A stretch of 56,734 nucleotides of DNA from JAKLKS01 sp964370855 (lineage in GTDB: Bacteria > Planctomycetota > JAJSAM01 > JAKLKS01): positions 1 through 56,734 of the forward strand of contig CAYJMF010000015.1 of assembly GCA_964370855.1 (NCBI GenBank), in the 5' to 3' direction. Shown here piece by piece: positions 54,361-56,734 of the stretch (positions are counted from its first letter, which is position 1; every line of letters starts with the position of its first letter). The position numbers and the translations under genes are program-made. The notes below the pieces were generated by a model. It had not been told where the DNA came from. It saw nothing but the letters and a program-made list of their open reading frames with translations, and made no database searches.

Positions 54361-55527
54361 CCCTCCCATCGGACCATCGTGCACGTGGACATGGACGCGT
54401 TCTACGCGTCCGTGGAGATGCTCGATCGGCCGGAACTGCGGGGGAGGCCGGTGCTCGTCGGATCGAACCGGCCGCGGGGCGTCGTCGCGGCGGCCTCCTA
54501 CGAGGCGCGCAGGCACGGCTGCCGCTCGGCGCAGCCCATGGCGGTGGCGCTGCGCCACTGCCCCGACGCCGTCGTCGTCCCCCCGCGCATGGAGCGCTAC
54601 CACGAGCTCTCGGAGCGGGTCTTCGGAATCCTCGAGTCCTACTCCCCCATCGTGGAGCCGCTCTCCATCGACGAGGCCTTCCTCGACCTCACGGGCACGG
54701 AGCGGCTCCTCGGGCCCGCCGCGGAGGTGGGGCGGTCCATCAAGGAGCGCGTGCGCGGGGAGACCGGGCTCACGGCCTCCGTGGGCGTGGCGCCGAACAA
54801 GTTCCTCGCCAAGATCGCCTCCGACCTCGAGAAGCCCGACGGGCTCGTGATCGTCGCGCCGGGGGACGTGGACCGCGTGCTCCTGCCGCTCGCCGTGGAG
54901 CGGCTCTGGGGAGTGGGGCCGAAGACCGCGGCGCGCCTCCACGAGCTCGGCTACCACCGGGTCGCCGACCTCCGGGCCCTCGCGGAGGAGACGCTCCGCG
55001 AGCGCTTCGGCGAGGCCGGGGAGCACTTCTTCCGGCTCTGCCGCGGCATCGACGGGCGGGCCGTGGTCCCCGTGGGGGAGGCGAAGAGCCTCGGCTCCGA
55101 GAACACCTTCGAGGAGGACGTCGAGGATCCCGACGAGGTGCGGGCCGTCCTCTTCGCCCACGTCGAGACCGTGGCCCGGCGGCTGCGCCGCCACGAGCTG
55201 CGCGCCCGCGGCGTCTCCCTCAAGATCCGCTACGGGAAGTTCGAGACCATCACGCGCGCCGCCACCCTGGCCGAGGGGACGCAGGTGACGAAGACGCTTC
55301 GGCAGTGCGCGGCGGCGCTGTTCGATCGGTGGGCGGCGGGGGGCTTCCGCCCCGTGCGGCTCATCGGGATGACGGCCACCCACCTCGAGGGCGGCCCCGG
55401 GCAGGGGAAACTCTTTCCCGACACCGAGGAGGAGCGCCAGAAGCGGCTCGACGGCGCGCTGGACGAGATCCAGTCCCGCTTCGGCGGCGTGCTCCACCGG
55501 GGGAAGGGCGGAGGGGGGGAGGCATGA
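54346..55527 (+). CDS. dinB: Y-family DNA polymerase IV
   Basis: A 393-residue translesion polymerase. The catalytic carboxylates are in VHVDMDAFYASVE and SIDEAFLDLTG; the steric-gate region and YEARRHGCRSAQPM are typical. The thumb HhH region (LWGVGPKTAARLHELGYHRV) and little-finger domain follow; the C-terminus has no clear beta-clamp motif at the very end. GTG at 54346 is chosen from the position of the -10 box. N-terminal residues SNVPP come from the repeat arm. Overlaps the next gene (ATGA). Confidence 0.95.
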   Translation: MSNVPPSHRTIVHVDMDAFYASVEMLDRPELRGRPVLVGSNRPRGVVAAASYEARRHGCRSAQPMAVALRHCPDAVVVPPRMERYHELSERVFGILESYSPIVEPLSIDEAFLDLTGTERLLGPAAEVGRSIKERVRGETGLTASVGVAPNKFLAKIASDLEKPDGLVIVAPGDVDRVLLPLAVERLWGVGPKTAARLHELGYHRVADLRALAEETLRERFGEAGEHFFRLCRGIDGRAVVPVGEAKSLGSENTFEEDVEDPDEVRAVLFAHVETVARRLRRHELRARGVSLKIRYGKFETITRAATLAEGTQVTKTLRQCAAALFDRWAAGGFRPVRLIGMTATHLEGGPGQGKLFPDTEEERQKRLDGALDEIQSRFGGVLHRGKGGGGEA

Positions 55528-56660
55528 CGGCCGCTACCCGTCGTGGCTTCGTCCTCGCCGCCGCGGCGCTCCTCGTCCTCGCCCCCTCCCCGGTCCCCGC
55601 CGTCGAGGAGGGGAAGCCGCGGGACCTCGCCGCGCTCCTCGAGCCCGTCCGCGCCAAGCACGGCCTCCCGGCCCTGGCCGGGGCGGTGCTCCGGGAGGGG
55701 GAGGTCGTCGCCATCGGCGCCACCGGCGTCCGCGCGCGGGGGAGTCCGGAGAAGGCGACGGAGGACGACCTCTGGCATCTCGGCTCCTGCACCAAGGCCA
55801 TGACGGCGACCCTCTGCGCGCTCCTCGTCGAGGAGGGGAAGCTCGCCTGGGACGCACCCCTCGCGGCGGGGCTCGGGGACCTCGCGGCGAAGGCCGACCC
55901 GGGGTGGAAGGGGGCCACGCTGGAGATGCTGCTGCGCAACCGCGGGGGGGCGTCGTCGGCGGTGCCGCCGCCCCTCTGGAAGGCGGCATGGAACCACCCC
56001 GGGACGCCGAAGGAGGCCCGGTGGGGCCTCGTCGGGGGCTTCCTCGCCCTCGCCCCCCGCCATCCGCCGGGCACCGCCTTCGAGTACTCCAACATGAACT
56101 TCGTCCTCGCCGGCGCCATGGCCGAGAAGGCGGCGGGGAAGGACTGGGAGACGCTGATGCGGGAGCGGCTCTTCGCGCCCCTCGGAATGAAGACGGCGGG
56201 CTTCGGCGCGCCGGGGAGCGCGAAGTCCGTGGACCAGCCCCGGGGCCACCGCGCCGATGGGAGCGCCGTGGAGCCCGGCCCCGGCGCCGACAATCCCCCG
56301 GCCATCGGTCCCGCGGGCACGGTGCACGCGTCGCTCCGCGACTGGGCGAAGTTCGTCGCCCTCCACGTCGAGGGGGCGCGGGGGACGTCGAAGCTCCTGA
56401 AGAAGGAGAGCTTCGCGCGCCTCCACGAGGTGCCCGGCAACGCGAAGGAGGGCTACGCCATGGGCTGGGGCGTGACGCGGCGCCCCTGGGCGAAGGGGCC
56501 GATCCTCACCCACGCGGGCAGCAACACGATGTGGTACTGCGTCACATGGGTCGCCCCGGAGAGGGACTTCGCCGTCCTCGTCTGCACCAACGCCGCCGGG
56601 GAGGAGGCCTCGAAGGGCGCCGACGAGGCCGCCGGGGAGATGATCCGGGCGCCATACTGA
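55524..56660 (+). CDS. serine beta-lactamase-like / penicillin-binding-like hydrolase, exported
   Basis: A 378-residue protein with a signal peptide (RRGFVLAAAALLVLAPSPVPA, twin-Arg start). Class C/ABC-type motifs: Ser88-x-x-Lys91 in LGSCTKAMTATL, Tyr-x-Asn in FEYSNMNFVLAG, and HAG in LTHAGSNTMWY. The family includes beta-lactamases, esterases and D-amino-acid peptidases; context does not decide between them. ATG overlaps the dinB stop (ATGA), so it is co-translated with dinB. Confidence 0.85.
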   Translation: MTAATRRGFVLAAAALLVLAPSPVPAVEEGKPRDLAALLEPVRAKHGLPALAGAVLREGEVVAIGATGVRARGSPEKATEDDLWHLGSCTKAMTATLCALLVEEGKLAWDAPLAAGLGDLAAKADPGWKGATLEMLLRNRGGASSAVPPPLWKAAWNHPGTPKEARWGLVGGFLALAPRHPPGTAFEYSNMNFVLAGAMAEKAAGKDWETLMRERLFAPLGMKTAGFGAPGSAKSVDQPRGHRADGSAVEPGPGADNPPAIGPAGTVHASLRDWAKFVALHVEGARGTSKLLKKESFARLHEVPGNAKEGYAMGWGVTRRPWAKGPILTHAGSNTMWYCVTWVAPERDFAVLVCTNAAGEEASKGADEAAGEMIRAPY

Positions 56661-56680
56661 ACCCGACCCAGATTGGCGGC

Positions 56681-56734
56681 GAAGGCGGGGGCGAGACCCT
56701 TCCTCCCGGGCCAAAGTGGTTCGCCCCCGCCTTC
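56681..56734. repeat. palindrome at scaffold end
   Basis: GAAGGCGGGGGCGA (56681-56694) and its exact complement (56721-56734) form 14 bp, extended by ACC/GGT with one bulged base. The loop is about 20 bases. The window stops at the end of the right arm, as expected if the assembly broke at the hairpin. Confidence 0.75.

Overview
The window reads as a scaffold from a metagenome assembly of a very GC-rich, Gram-negative-type bacterium. Gene content points to the Planctomycetota or a neighbouring lineage. The clues are a Sig70-type ECF sigma factor coupled to a large Ser/Thr kinase, a cluster of exported alpha/alpha-toroid (prenyltransferase/squalene-oxidase-like) proteins, an exported leucine-rich-repeat protein, many lipoproteins and a porin. 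Myxococcota-like MglA/roadblock genes are also present, so the phylum assignment is an inference. Four 10-N gaps (3783, 21061, 30236, 46594) are flanked by G, C or A/T homopolymers that look like contig-end artefacts.

Layout. 1-3.9 kb: a roadblock/MglA GTPase module whose GTPase has a polyproline linker and a C-terminal membrane anchor. 3.9-8.5 kb: a lipoprotein, a HEAT-like exported protein, citrate synthase and a small kinase-like protein. 8.6-14.1 kb: a GT39/ArnT-like glycosyltransferase, an RluA-family pseudouridine synthase, an FHA membrane protein and a tandem pair of exported paralogues. 14.2-21 kb: a phosphatase-cytochrome fusion, two transglutaminase-like proteins and mutS. 21.2-28.3 kb: the toroid cluster with small Cys-pair proteins, bracketed by one repeat family. 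28.4-34.7 kb: a PrcB-like lipoprotein, HIT protein, trmB, a candidate selenoprotein with an in-frame TGA, queG, initiator tRNA, OsmC and a zinc peptidase. 34.9-39.9 kb: a porin, then a tightly overlapping transglutaminase/TusA/DsrE/TusA-OsmC/MetE-like operon. 40-49 kb: kinase plus ECF sigma, a second DsrE, an LRR protein, an RMD1-like protein, a double rhodanese and an esterase. 49-56.7 kb: a TenA-like protein, an ECF sigma factor fused to a large C-terminal region, an M23 peptidase, dinB and a serine beta-lactamase-like protein.

Two genome-wide styles stand out. First, many genes have a TAnnnT -10 box exactly 6 (sometimes 7) bases before an ATG or GTG, which predicts leaderless mRNAs. Second, a superfamily of palindromic elements with GGGGACG termini (perfect stems of 30 to 56 bp in four copies) sits mainly at gene ends. 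Their arms supply stop codons (TAGGGGACG) or start codons (TTGAG, GTGAG) to neighbouring genes. No transposase for them is in the window.
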